A stretch of DNA of 64,000 nucleotides from Ciona intestinalis (lineage: Eukaryota; Chordata; Ascidiacea; Phlebobranchia; Cionidae). Under the pieces are notes generated by a model. It searched no databases and was not told where the DNA came from. It saw only the letters and a program-made list of their open reading frames with translations. Shown here in pieces: positions 32,501 to 47,500 of this stretch; the stretch's first letter is position 1, and every line of letters begins with the position of its first letter. The DNA lies in NCBI RefSeq assembly GCF_000224145.3, contig NC_020172.2, forward strand, positions 4,493,961 through 4,557,960. The letters are read 5' to 3'. Both the position numbers and the translations under genes were made by a program.

Positions 32501-35500
32501 CGGACTTTATATATCTCACCAATTTCAGGCACATCAATCTGAGTGAATATAATACATATATCAGAATAATACATATAATAAAAAATGATCTTGCCAAAGA
32601 CACATATGCCCACAACGGCAGCAGCAAAAAGCCTTGAACCCAAAACCTTTGGGTTAGAAGCAGTCCTGCTAACCACTATGCTACAGTGTCAAAAAAATAA
32701 GTTGTTTATACCTTAAACTCATCCGTTTGACCAGGTTTGAAACATTCCGAATGTTCCTCACTTGTCCCTAAAACCGGTCCGAGCAGGATTTGACCGGTTT
32801 TACCTTCTTCTCCATATATAACAAGTGAGGTGCGAGCATCACTGGGGCAAAGTTCGCTGGTGGATTCTAAACCGGTTGTAACTAGAACTCTGTATTGGCC
32901 CTCTATAAGAAAAAAAATAAAAGTCAACAAATTTTAATAAATACTTGAAAAAACCAAAGCGCTCAAAGATTGTAAAAAATACATATGAAAATTATTAAGA
33001 AATTTCTTTGTTTTCAAAGATATAATATTTGGTCCAAAACAGAATGTTAGTTTAAAAAACAACTTGTAAATTAGTCTCTGAAAGCAATCTTAGAATACGG
33101 TATTGCCAAGAAATACATTGATTGAAACATTAGATTATTTAATTGAAAATTATAAAATATTTTGATTTTAAATATTTCAATTTTAAACATTTTAATTTTA
33201 AACATTTTAATGTCACCTGAAGATTTTTCTTGACTCTCGTCCTCATCCAAAGCTGTAAAAGAAACAAATATTAACAACATGCGATTTATCAAAGTTGCAT
33301 ACACTATATCTAAATCATGCACTTTAATAAATTTTCATTCCGCAGTTTTTGATTCGTGGTTTAAGCTAAGAGTAAGCATTCCTACTACAGTAATGTTCAT
33401 AGCATTGAAATTTATATTATAAAACAAATTTAATAAAATAATAAAAAAGAAATTTTTTTTAAAAAAGACAATTTTTATTTAAAATAGAAAAAAAATATTT
33501 TTAAAATAAGAAAATTTATTTCCTAAAAAAATATTTTTTTACATTATGTTGTTTGTCATGTAATTAAAATACTGAAAGTGTAAAACATGGTGTGTTGTTC
33601 ATTTCACAACCGGTTTAAACTGGTTTTATCAGGAAAAACAAATATTTCATTTTCTACTGATTGTTTAACCTCATTGAGCCCTAATGTAAAGTATAACTAA
33701 ATCTGCCTTTACTATTTCACTATTTAAGCTATGTAACTAAGCTTGCCTTGCTAAATTCTAATTTAGCTGCTCTAAAATGCCAGCAGTTTAAGTCCTAGTT
33801 CTCAGAGCATAATACTAAGCATGCAGGCGCCGAGGTAGCAACTATTGAAGCCTACATCACTTCTATATGAGGAATATTTGGTTCACCGGTGCAAACGTTC
33901 AAATCAGCTATCCGGCAGTGTGTGTTAATACATCTGGCAGTGATTGAGGATTAGTGGACTGGCGGTCACTGGGGGTGGATCTTACGAGATTTTCGAGTCA
34001 TTGTCTCCATTAAGTTGGAGTTTACTCGGCGAAGGGCGTCCCCGCGCAATGTGCGCACAGTGGGCGATGGGCGCGTCGAGGAGTCGTTATCATTTGTTGA
34101 CAAGTGGGGAGGTGGTGACGGGTTCAAATGCCACAGATGAGGGACAAGTCTACTTGGAGAAGAAGGAGTTGTGGTTACGGGGTCCGAAACATCTGAAGAC
34201 ATTGTAAAGCTTTCGCCGTCAGATTTGATCTTCTGTTGCGTGAATTTTGTTGAACGTCTAAGAACTTGTGAGGCAGCTCTTCTGTCACTTGCTTTCCGCA
34301 TTTTCTTTGCTTTGGGGGTCGCTTTTATTCTGTAAAGTTCTGGTTTCTGTTTCCATGCTTGGATACGATGGTCGTTACTCCGACTACTGCAAGGGGCGAC
34401 TGTGGGACTTGAACTCAGTTCACCCTGCGCTGATGACGCCTCAGATGAAGGGTGAAGAGGTAGTAATATGGTGGATGAACATAACTCAGGGCTGGGGTAG
34501 GATTTGAACCCAGGACCATGGGATGATGCAGTAGAAGGGGTTGCAATGTATGATGATAAATGCATAGCTTGCTCTGGAAGGTTAAGCCACAAATAACCTG
34601 ATGCCTAAGCTTTAAGATATACTGTACCATCAACCATTTAATATCAATATAGTAAAAGTAGTTGGTAATACGGAATTTTGAGGGGCAAAAACAAAAAGGT
34701 TTTTTGTAGTAAAACAAATTGTTTAGATTTTAGAATGTGTTAAGTGAATATTTTAAGCCGTTTTTTCTCTGTTGGGACTGAAAAGATACAACTAAACTTT
34801 ATGTTTTGTGTTTTTATAATAATAAAAGTTAAAAAATGTTTTTCTGATCAAAATCTTTTCGTTATTTTCCTAAATAACACTTTGTTTTTTTCTTCTATTT
34901 TCTATTTAGTTTGTTAATAAATCAACTTAGAATGAATATATGCAAGCTCATATATTCATATAAAGACACACAATCAGGGAGCCAAAAATAATTTGATTTC
35001 CTTTAAGATTATACTGTTGACAGCTTAGCAGTACGTTCTGTTATCAAAGCATGTCATGGTACCTGAGATTTAAGCCACAGTTGGCCCATAACCCCAAATG
35101 CACCTTTATAACCTCAAAGGACAGTGTTAAATTATTTTTAAGTGTTTTTTTTTTAATTTTGGTGTTAGTTGAAAAAATGATTTCGAGATTTTATTGCACA
35201 CAACCAGTTAGATCGTTTACCATCTGTTTACCTAACACATCAGGTGTGATTGGGTGTATGAATATGTCAGGCTCTATCTTATAAAGCCATAAAGTTGAAG
35301 TGGTGTCTGCCCTTGAGGGGGGGTATGGAGTTGGTGGAAAATTTAAGGACATTTCCGAAACGTTTGAATTTGCTTTGAAAGAGAATTAAAGCGTTGTATC
35401 TTTTTTATAGTGAAAGAACTAACTATTTTAGTGTATGTATGACATAAGTAAAGCACCAGCATATACCCAATGCCCACTCAAAAGAATTATGAGGTAAACA

Positions 35501-38500
35501 GAAAAAGAGAATTATGAGGTAGTAAACAAGATCATGGACGAAATGTTTTTAAACTTTTTAATAAAAAGTTACATAATTTAAATGCAGTCATAGTTGTCAA
35601 ACATGGGAAACTTCATAAGTATAAACTCACGTTCAACTTTGATGATTCTTTCAATCTTTCCATCGTCCTGTCCATCATCCAACCACCTATGACATTCTTT
35701 GTTTTAATTTTTTTCTTTTATATGAATATATAGTAGGCTGGGGGGAAATGGGACACTTTTTCATTTTATTTTCTCTTTCCATTTGGTAGTACTAGTAAAT
35801 ATAGAACACAAAGAGTTATAAAATCGTATTTTCACGACTCCCATACACCGTTGTTATTTGTTTAAAACACGATCAGGATATTTGGATTTTATGTGCTAAA
35901 CATGTCCTGTCTTCTTTCACCCTACTATATATGTGTGTATTTTTTTACTAAGGTTAAGTCTAATTTAATGCATTACTTTGTTAGTTGTTACATACCTGTT
36001 ACAAAAGAACACATAATCTCTGGGTGAAATTTCTGATTCTTTTATCAAAACTTTGTGCAAAAACCAACCGTTGCCTGGTAAAAATATTTAAATTGTAGAA
36101 CAAAAAAAAGTTTAATATTGTGAATAAAATAATATGGAAACTTTTGGTTTATATGTGTCTGTAGTTTTTTTTGTGAATTTAACAAATACTTAATACTTGC
36201 ACAATCTATTTTTTGCTAAAGTTACAATACCCAAAAAGCCAAATAGCATGCCATGTCCAATTCTGGTAAACTGAATAGACTAAAAACACTTTGAAACATA
36301 TTGAACAACCACTTTCATAATCATTAATCAATTACCGTGTCCAATTCCATTATGTCCAATCTCTATCTTGGTTAGTTCTCCAAGATGAACTGCCTCGACC
36401 TCAAATATATCAATCTGTAATGAATAAATGAATGTCACTTATTAATCGTTGCATGGTGGGCTAACTCTATTCAAAAGTGATCGGGATACCAAAAGATAAT
36501 TTGAAATGTGCCCAAATGTGTTTCTTTATTCAAAATTGAAGGAAAACATAAATTAAAATTGTGTGTGATTTTTGATAGGCTAAAACTTACACACGTTTCC
36601 AAGATTGCTATTTTGAAAATTACACATACTAATCAATGTAGTTACAAAGTAAATTCCAAGTTGAAATACATCATATTATATGCCCTAAAAAAAGCATCAA
36701 AAGTAATTTTTTAAAAAAATTAAAAAAATAGAATAAAATTAATTTAAAAACCTGTGATTCCTGGAATTTAAGTTCGTTGTTCATGGATTTGTACAAAGGT
36801 CGTCTTCCACTGTCACCCCGTTGCCCATATATGGTGATGTATACGCTTGCATCAGTGTCGCTTCCAAGTATGCTACCAGTGTATATCAACACTTGGTATT
36901 TCAACACTGTGGGTATATGTGTAAAGTCATATTGTTTTAGGTAAAGAAATGCGGCAAAAAATGAGATACTTTTTACACTGGAAAATTAGTATTATAAATT
37001 AGTAACATATAATGCAGTAAGGTGTACCAGTTACACGAACAATTATTATATATTTATCCTCATATGGTATGAAAAGAATGTATTGTGTCGAAGAGGTTAT
37101 GTGATTGTAACTAAGTGGGCGGTGTAAGAAACAAAACACCCATGTCATAAGGAAAGGGCACCACCACAAGAGGATAAATAAGTTTTCATTCATGCCAATG
37201 CCTACAAGTTAGCAAGCAATAAACTTTGTGTACAATTTCTAACCTGGCAATAACTCCTCTCCTGGCCTTGGGATCGGAATTTCAACCGAAATCTGGTGCG
37301 GTTCCCTCTCCAAAGACAACCACTTCCTCACATTAAGTGTGTGTGTCACATCATCAGCCACACATTTTAATTTGATTCGTTCTACAAACCACTCTGGAGC
37401 ACTCCCGGTGTTATCGTGGCTCAGTCGCACCTTCATCAGGTCGTTGACCCCAGCCAGGTTTACCTGAGGCCATGTGAGGTTACTACAGGTCAGTTTTTAT
37501 CATTTTAAAAACTTCAATAGGGTTTACATTTACAATTTGCTTGGTGCCGTAGAACAGAAGTTTAAGTGCCTGCCCCTAACCCAGGGTTAGGGTGCGAGGC
37601 TCGTCGCTGCTACCGTTGTGGGCGTGTGTTCCTTTGGGCAAGACACTTGACGCCAATTGCTCTAACCCAATAGTCACTGACTGGTTGTCTAAACTACCAC
37701 CCATAAAATATAAAAGAAAAAATACCTTCTTAAAACAACCATCCTCAAAATACTTATGTGAAAAAACTTTTAAAATATTTTCCACAAACCTTAAACTGCT
37801 CAGTTGTGCCAGCACCAAAAATCCCCTGAGCCCCACTACCAAGCAAGACGGGACCACACATGGATCCATCGTAACCATAAGCATGGAAAATGACGTTTGA
37901 ACTCGTGCCTGCGTCTTCAGATGCACCAGTGGTAACTGACACTTTCCAATCACCATCTAAAATATTAGAAAAAAAGAGAAGTGAAAATAAATTTATACTT
38001 ACATAACAACATAATATAGCTTTCATTTATCTCTTCAAATATGATAGCCAAGATCATGTAATTTAAAGGGAACCAACAGGAAAACGACAATCATTAATAC
38101 ACGGTAGGTATAAAAAATATAAGTGTCAGTTAAAAAGTGCGACTATTGCATCCAAAATACTATATATTATAAACCCTTTAATGTAATACAGATTATTTGC
38201 ACAAAGCACACATTAGAAACATACCTTTACCCTCTCTACTTTCAACCTCCTTTCTCTTTACTTCTCTCTTTTCACCAAGAGTAAGAACAACTTGATCAAC
38301 TGTTTCATTTTTCCTTACCCCAATCCACCTGTAATGGACAATCGACTTGTTGTACTTTTATGTAACAAAGTATGTAATTGCTTGTTGATTGCTTTTATAT
38401 AGTTTACAACATTAAAAAAATTGTGAGTGACCACTGAATTGGAGTTATAAATGGTTAGCATGTTTGCCTCTAGCCCAGGATATCTTGGTTTGAGGCTTCG

Positions 38501-41500
38501 TGTTGCTACAGTTGTGTGCATAAGCTGGCCTGCCATGATAAGCAGGGTACATTCATTTATTCGATTAAATGAGATTCTACATCAGGCATTCTTGTTATTT
38601 ATTTATTCAAAAAAACTTACTTTTTGCATGGGAACACATATTCCATAGAAGCCCCTTCGGACTCCCGAACTATTATTTCATCGCAACTCCACGAGTGCTT
38701 GGGTGAGACGTGACTTTTAGGACAAGATATCACGCACTGTGTTAGCTCTCCTAATGTCACTGCTTCTACCTCAAACCTGTCCAACTAAAAGAAACAAAAT
38801 ATATTTTATTTTGTATAGGTGGGGTCCTTGAGGACATGGGATTTAGGCCAGTTTTTGCACATTACTTGAAGGCCAGTTTTTGTCCATTACCCAAGAATAT
38901 GATATAAGTGATTTGTTTATAAATTTTGAACTAAAATTTTTAGATTGATTGCCAAAGAATTTGAAATGTTATGGCATTGATGTTTCTATGTACAGTTTTG
39001 TTTTTGAAATTTCAATACTTTCATAGATGAAAAAAATTAAATTTATGTTCATGTTTTTTATACCATAACTGAAGAAAAAAAAAATTATGGTATATATGTA
39101 ACATAGAAAAACCCAGTTAACTTACAGATTTTAGTGATCCCGTCAACACCAAAACATGCTTAGTTATCAATATCCACATCATTATGATTCAGCACAAACC
39201 TTTCCCGGAGAAAACATTGGTTTCCGATCGGTGACATCACTTCCTGTTTCCCTCTCAGGTGCCCGTGCCAGTAATCGCCGCCCCGTGTCGCCAGAGAGAC
39301 CATGCAAGCAGACGTAAAACTCCGGGTCAAGGTTGTTGGCCGTACCCCTGCTTTTCCTCCGTGATGTGGGAGTGGGAGATTTACTTGTTCGTATCAGAAC
39401 AAAGTATCTTAACACTAGAACACATAAGGTATGAATGATGAGTGTAATTTGTTTATCTTCGTGTGGCATGAAAACGACAGTAGTTAAAACACGGGAGTTC
39501 TGTTTCAAACAACTCGTGCCAGCTTACGAATTACCATGTATGTTACTTTGTAAGGATGATTTTTTTTTTGATTTTTTATGTATGGCTGATAATTGGACAA
39601 CCAATTAGTAACCACTCGGTTGGGCCATTTGTTCTTAAATATCTTGCCTAAGGCAATTTTCAGGGGTGGCCTGCCCACCCTGTCACCCCATGTTTGGTGC
39701 CTATAAGTAGAACCACGTACTTGGCATGTTAAGTTTCCCATCCTGATTAACAGTAGGAAGTTCACGCAAGGTCGATCCGTCATCTCTCGATCTTGAAATC
39801 CATCGATTAAATTTAAACTTCAAGATTTCGTTGCTGCCCATATCTTTCATTTTCACCTAAAATTTAAAAAAATGTATGAGCTAAAATAGATGACTGAATG
39901 TCTAATATAGTTATTAGAAATTTGGTATGCAAAGTAAACTTTTGAGTGATATAATACATAATATTTCTGTTTATTGGGTAACTTGCAATAAACATCAATT
40001 TATGAAATATGGCAACTGCGTGTTGTTGCCCTGCCACACCAGGATAAATAAGTTCACCAATTTTTTAAAGGTAAAAATTTGTTGATTCATATTTTCACCA
40101 GCTAAAAGATACCCAATTAATTAAAAAGTCTAAACTCTTAAAAATTGACATTATTTTCTATAAAAACACAGAAATTTTAGATTCATATTCCACCTGTTTA
40201 ATTCTCCAATCACAATCTTGTGATGCTTCCTCTACTCCAATCCTTATCTTCTTGATGATGCGGATCTTTAAGAGGTTCGCTTGAAACTCATCGGTTTGTC
40301 CGCACTGGAAGACTCCTCCCTCTGTGCCTTTGCCTGGGAGAGAAAGATCAGGTTGTAAAAAAAACTGTGTTTACATCGCATTGTGGGTGGTAATATAGTA
40401 CTGTGGGTCAAGTTTTTAGCACAAAATATCCAATTTTTCTTAATCTTGTTTCGAACAATTAACAAGGCTGTTTTAGAGTGGTGAGGATACAGTTATATAG
40501 CTCTGTAAATACTCTTTGTTTGTTACACCCTTTTCTCGCTTTTAAACAAAATGCAGCAGCAAAATTTTTTGATTGTTTTTCTGAAATATTTTTGTTTGTT
40601 CTTTTTTGTTTTTTTATATTATGGCTGACAATATAGAGTGTGTTGCACTTAATCCACCCACCAAGTACAATAGGTTCTGACACTTCATTCTCCCCATACA
40701 CTGTTAGTGAGATTGTTTCATTTGTTCCATTATTACCGGTGGTCACATATATTCTGAAGTCACCATCTGGAAGAAGAAATATTGAAACAAATTTTTGCTG
40801 TGACGATATATATTTTATCTCTCGGTTGGGATAACAAAAAGATGGGTAGTAACTGTAAAACAACAGTTGTTAAAACACACTTATGCATAAAACATAAAAA
40901 AAACTTTTGAATAAAAGGCGTGACTGTCCGTTTTGTCTGTTTTGTCCAGATTTTGCTGCCGCATGCAGGACTCGGTAATGGGTTTGCATACGACTTCGCA
41001 TGCGAATTCGGATGCTGGATACTGTGTACAGCAACCTTAAAACTATTTATTCTCTTCACCTTTTGGAGCTGTATTGCTATCTTCTCTGTTCTGCAAAGTA
41101 ACAACTGACGAAGTTTGAACCGATCTGTTTGAAACATTATCACGACTTCTATGAGTTTTTCCCGCCCCATTAGGAGAGAGGAGGAAAGAAGGTTCTGGTG
41201 TCCTCCATTCAACTGCTGGGGAAGACTTCTTCTCGCCAACTTAACAAAAAAGAAAAAAACAATTTAAATTGATATGGAAATAGAAAAAAAATAGTATAGA
41301 AATTGATGAAAATTAAAAAAAAGAAAGAAAATTTTGGTATAAAAGTTTCTGACTGAAAATTGAAAGAAATATAGGATTGAGGACAAAATGAGTGATTGAC
41401 ATTGTTGGTGTATTTTTTGTAAAAAAACAAGATTAGGAAAAATTGTAGTAAATGTTATTTATGTTTTTGGTGGATTATTTACAATAACAAATAAATGTAA

Positions 41501-44500
41501 CTTGCTTTATCCTTGCATGACTGAAAACGATAGTCGTTATCACACAGGTGTTCTGTTTCATACACCTCCACTACTTTACGAGTCACCACTTGTCTTACTT
41601 TGTTGGCGTACTTACACTTTATAACTTCCGGGTAAAACTGTGTGTTTTCATCCCCAGTATCAACCGTAGGTCTCGCTTTACCGTTTGTGTTCAAACCAAC
41701 GAACACCCCGCGATGTTTCATGGATTGCAACGTTACGTAACCTGACAGTTTGTGCTTTTGAACTTTAAAGTGACAATACACATCTCCTGACCCCTGTATA
41801 TGGTGGGAGAAATTTTTTTATAGTTATATTCTATATTGTGGCCAAAATACCATGTTTATTGTGCGTATCACATTGGAGCCTATCTTCGCAAAATATACTT
41901 GATTTAATTTTTAAATTAAAAATACCAAAAAGTCGAAATTTTATAGTTTTCAGAATATTTTGAACCAAACCTGGAAAGCTGCAAACAAGTTCTAGATTAT
42001 ACAAAAAAAGGAATATTTTCACTTCTTACTCACCAATCCATCACATAGTCCATCTTTTATTCGTAAATATCGTTTTGGTTCCTTCTCACACTGAAACATT
42101 CTAACTCCTTCTGCTACCTTTACCACACGGAAGTTTGCGAACTGCTTCGGTGGCCCACTTTGCCCCCCTTTTGTCTCTGTGATGTCATAACGGCGTCCCG
42201 TACCAATCACATCACCTACCCCGGTAACTGCCAAAGCTTGGGTGGGGCTAGTGTTGAGTAGGATGATGGAACCGTCCCGAAAACAGCCCTGTAATTGAGG
42301 GATTCTTAACCAGGGATGCAAGAAATGTTCTGGCGTGCAAGGGTGCTGAATAATTAAAGTTGGCTAGGTCTACTTTATACAAGCAATTCTAAAAGGAGGT
42401 GTGAGAATTGGTTGAGATTTGGAAGAGGTGCAGCAAGGAAAAAAAATAAAAACCACTTCTATAAATGATCATTAAATAAAATATAAACCACACTTAAATT
42501 GCTTTACAGAAACTTTTTTCCGAAATATCTTTACCAACTTTTAATATCATCAGAAAAATGTAATAAGAATAATGAAATCTCAATACTCACTATATTAACA
42601 TATTGATTTACAGTTTTAAACCAGCTTTAAACACAATGTTACAAACAATGATCCAACCTTGACATAAACAGTGAACAATCTTCCCTGTGCACTTGGTTGC
42701 CCTCTAGTGTCAGCTGGTTTACCACTCGGATCAAACGTTATGTGTTGTCCGTTGTATTTACATGATTCGAAGATGACGGAACGATCAGATTGAACTTTGA
42801 CTTGAAACTCACAGAATGAACCTCCTTTGCCCTGGAGATATTTAAATGATAATTATTTAATCTTTTTAATGTTTATAATTTTTATTTTTAATAATTTAAT
42901 TTTTTTTTTTTTTTTAATAATAATAAATGATAACAATTTAATACAAACTGTGTAGGTATTTAGGATAAACAAATAGTAGGTTAAGGTAAGATGGGATTTT
43001 ATTTCTTTTCACGTCCCATTTGGTAGTAAACAAAGAATATTTACAGAATTATACAACTGTATTCCCAGCAATTCCAAAAAACGTTATTAATTGTTCAAAC
43101 CAGAATTAGGATTATAGGATATAGGCGCTAACAGTATCACTTCTTACCCCACAGTAATATATGTGTAGGATATTGTTTTTCAACCAAAAACATTTAAAAT
43201 ATACAGAAAAACAGTAATGAATAGTTGTTTCTTTTTCTGATATTTACCTGCCCCAAGACTCTGTTTTGATCGAGAGCAAGATGAAACGAAGATTGCGCAA
43301 TATTTGAGAACACACGAATGTTACCACGACGTCTCATCACCTCAAATACACCTGTGTGGACAACAGGTTGTTATTTATATTTGGGGCTACCCATTGGTAA
43401 CCATGGGTTCAAGGCCTGTCGCTGCTACCATTGTGGGCGTCTATGTTTTTAACAAGTCACTTAACAGCAATTGCTCCAACCGAGTGACCACTAATGGGTG
43501 TCAAAATTGTCAGCCATACAGAAAAATATTAACCCACAATGTTACATACGTGGTAACTCGTAAGCTGACATGAGGTGTATGAAACAGAACACTCGTGTTA
43601 TAACGACTGTCGTTTCCCAGCCATGTGAGGATAAATAAACAAGTATTCATTCAAGATTTCTTGACTACTACTTACAATTAGAGCTCGACGGATCCCCCAG
43701 CCCATCAATTCCTGCGTCATTACGAACACGAATTGCATTATGGGTAGCATGACTTAGCAAAATAATTTGGTTTCCTCGCTGAAACTTCCATTTTTCAAGA
43801 TCCCACTGCGACAAACATAGTGATATTTCATTTAATCTAATACAATATTTGTATTTACATGGCTTAAAGAATTAAACTTAAAAATACAAAGTAATTTTTC
43901 TTACTAATTTCTAAACTTTTGGCAGGCATAAGGAATAAAGTTGATATCACGATATGCATGGTGGTAACAGACAACTTTTATAATTTGTTTTCTTAACTTA
44001 TATAGATTAAGATAAAGATTAAGATTTAAAGTTCACTAACCAGCATATCTTCCTTAGCTTTCTCTGCCTGACTTCGACTACGGGATTCTGTAGGAAACAA
44101 TTTTTGGCTGGATAAATTCATATTTTTAAATTTTGGGTTTCTTTAAATAAAATTTATATTTTATTTTAAATATTTCGCATTTTATGTTTTTGTTGTTTTC
44201 ATTTTCAGTTTAAGGCAACATAGTCCATTATCAGAACTAATAGCCATTAGAACTGATATTAATTTTAATGATTATTCAAAAAATATATTTAAGAAGATAT
44301 AGAAGTAATAAAATTATATTATTATTAAGAAAATATAGAAAGTAGCAGTGACAGAACCCATCACCTCTAAGCTAACTATCCGATAATATATTTAATTAAG
44401 AAGATATCCAAATAATGACCACTGGGTTGTAGCAACTGACGCTAAGCGTCTTCACCAATGACACATATGCCCACAATGGTAGCAGCGACAAGCCTTGAAC

Positions 44501-47500
44501 TTGCAACCTCTAGGTTTAATTATTTTATAATATATTTAAGAAAATATAGAAATACTGACGAAGATGTGGTTTTGGTTCAACCTCCGCGTACAACTCCCTA
44601 ATGATCTTCCCATCATCTTCCCCAACATCCAACCATCGATTACACGGGAAGATCCATTCCTCCGATCCTACTCGGTCCTCCTGGATTCGAAAAAAATGAA
44701 TTCAGATGGAAAGTCAGATGGAAAACGACTGTCGTTATAACACGGGTGTTCATACACCTCGTCCTTGCTTTTAAGTTACCACGTATGTAACTTTGTGGGT
44801 ATGGTTTTTCCGTATGGCTGACAATTTAGACAACTCATTAATCTAAATGAGAACATTGACGAAAAAATCAATATGAATAAATGAAACTTACTCTATCCTT
44901 GTGTGGCTAGGAAACAACAGTGGTTATAACACGGGTGTTCATACACCTCCTGCCAGCTTTTACAAGTTACCATAACATGTAAGTTACCTTGTGGGTAATA
45001 TATCATAAAATTTGGGGATCATTTGCAAAAATCGGTTTGTTATAAAAAACAACAAGCAAGATATTTCATAGTTGTTTAGTTGTCCCCCGGGTATAACTAC
45101 AAAACCTTGACTAAAAAGTTTCAAAAATTAAAAAAAAGTCAAACTTGCCAAAAAAATTAACTAACCTTGATTGCAATTCGTTCAAGGAACCAACCGTCCC
45201 CGTCTGTATTCCCATCATGTCCAATCACCACCCTGTATAATGTTCCTAGGCTTACTGCTTGCATACGGAACACAACAGTCTGTGGAAAAAAATGTTTTTT
45301 TTTCAAATATTGGAATACATTGTTTTGTTCATATACATATGATATCTATCATATATATATATATACATATACAAATGTTAAATTTGGCTTTTATTTTTGC
45401 AGACAATTTTTGTTTGATTAGACTATTGAACTTAAAAATACAGACTAGCAAAGAGACTTAAGTAAAAAAAGTTTAAATAGCTTTAACTTTTTAAAGTTTA
45501 AGTAAAAATAAAATTTAGCATTTATAATAATAAATACATATTGTAAACTTAAAAAAAAAAAAAAATCTAGGAAAGCAAGATTTTGATTGGACATGACAAT
45601 AGACATAATTTTGTCACTTTCCAAATTACTAATTTATCAACAAAACACAACTTACAGTTCCCTTGACCTGAGGTAGGGACTTCCCCCCATGTTGTAGCAA
45701 ACGGGGGCCACAATCACCCAAATCACCAAATATGGTCATATGAACATTAGCGGAGGTTCCAGCATTCCATAAGTTGCCGGTGGTTACCGTGACAACATAT
45801 GTGATTTCTATTGAAAAAAAGGTTTTAATGACCAACATATAAAGCATTACTAAAGAAGGGAAAAAGAAATGCTAAGAAAAAAAGTGAAAACTTGACCTGT
45901 TTGAATACTGACTGAAACTGGTTGATAAGCGTTCAAAAAATTCTTATGTTAAACATTTCCTTATATAATTTTTGTTTTTACTTGTTTAACTTTTGGCTTC
46001 AGTCTATGTGTGTTAGAAATATTTATAAATAAATAGTTTAATTTTCCACCTGGCAACACTGTTTTATCGCTCCATCGGGCAGGAAGTTCGCGACAAATTT
46101 CTCCGTCATCTTCATCACGGGATAACCATCTGTCGGAGAGTTGATTTAATATCAAAAAAGTTTAAATAAACGTTAAGTGTATCACATTTCATCATTTGTT
46201 TAAAACGCTTTGTTTGAATATTGAGTAATGTTACATAATTGGCAGCACCTATTGTTCTGTGGCTGACAAAACTGTATGACACACCAAAATTTCGTGTAGT
46301 GACTTGCACAAGCTTTGAAGTGCTGTGTACACCATATTCTATAAAAACCAAACTAAAAGTCTTAAATAATTCTTTATATTTGCAAAACAAACATTTCTGG
46401 GAGTTAAACACACAACTTCAGCTAGATATGATTGGTTGCAATTGCTTAATAAAGGTATATTAAAAAATATTATGGCGAATGAAATTGACGCATAATTTGT
46501 AAACATTTCCTTACTTGGCAAAATAATGAAATAAATCTGGACTTCCCCTGACGATAAACACCCATTTTTTGTCATAGATATCATGCATGGTAAACGATAA
46601 CCAAGCGGGGCTGGTAAAATGAGTGTAACCTATTTACCCTAACATGACAAGAAAACACGTTATAACATAAATGTTCTGGTTCATGCACTTTCTGCCAGCT
46701 TACGAATGGCCCCGTGTTCAACTTGGTAGGTAAATATTTTTGAGTATATTTTTTATAAAGTATGGCTGACAACTTAGACAAACCGAAAAGACCACTGGAT
46801 CGGAGCAATTGCCGTAAATTGTCCAGGTTTCCTCGGCGCGGAACATTATTTATAATCACTTTACCTGTTGCAGGGAAACTGAAGTATTTCTCCCGTAGTT
46901 TGGTCGGTTAATGTCACAGATTCACAAAGCCAACCAGGAGAAGTGCCCGAGTTATCGTGGCTGATGCGTATTTTACGAATTTCACCGATTGACCCGACGT
47001 TTACCTGCGTAAGCAGTAGTAAACATGAATATGAATGAATCAATCTGTATCCATGCATGGTGGAAAATTATACGGTCGTTATAACATGGGCGTTCTGTTT
47101 AATACACCTCGTATCCGCTTATGAGTAACTATGTATATATGTAACTTTGTAGGTGATTCTGTGTGGATGACAACTAAGACAACCCATAAATTTATTGACC
47201 ACTGGGTTGTATCAAGTTCCGTTATGTGTCTTGCCCAAGAAGACATATACGCCCACTATGGTATAGCAGCGGCAAGCCTTCAACCGATAACCTCTGGATT
47301 CATATGCAGGCACATTGAACCACTGGGCCACGGCACCAGAAAACTGACGTATCACACTTTAAACATTCAAACAGCGTTTGATATAAACACAAAAACACCA
47401 ATATCGTAACTTACAGAGAACTCGTCTTCGTTTCCGCTTCGGAAAGTCGGTTCATTTTTATCATTGAGTAAAATAGGACCTGTATTTCCTTTCGTTCCAT

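Noticed and set aside
40760..41239. Minus-strand 159-aa open frame
   Set aside because: The same DNA is the Ser-rich linker exon 41060-41239 in another frame, which is the one matching neighbouring phases.
41616..42288. A separate FGF-family ligand gene
   Set aside because: The exons continue in frame both ways into the DCX-PLAT gene, there is no start codon context or signal peptide, and the similarity is only at the level of trefoil strand pattern.
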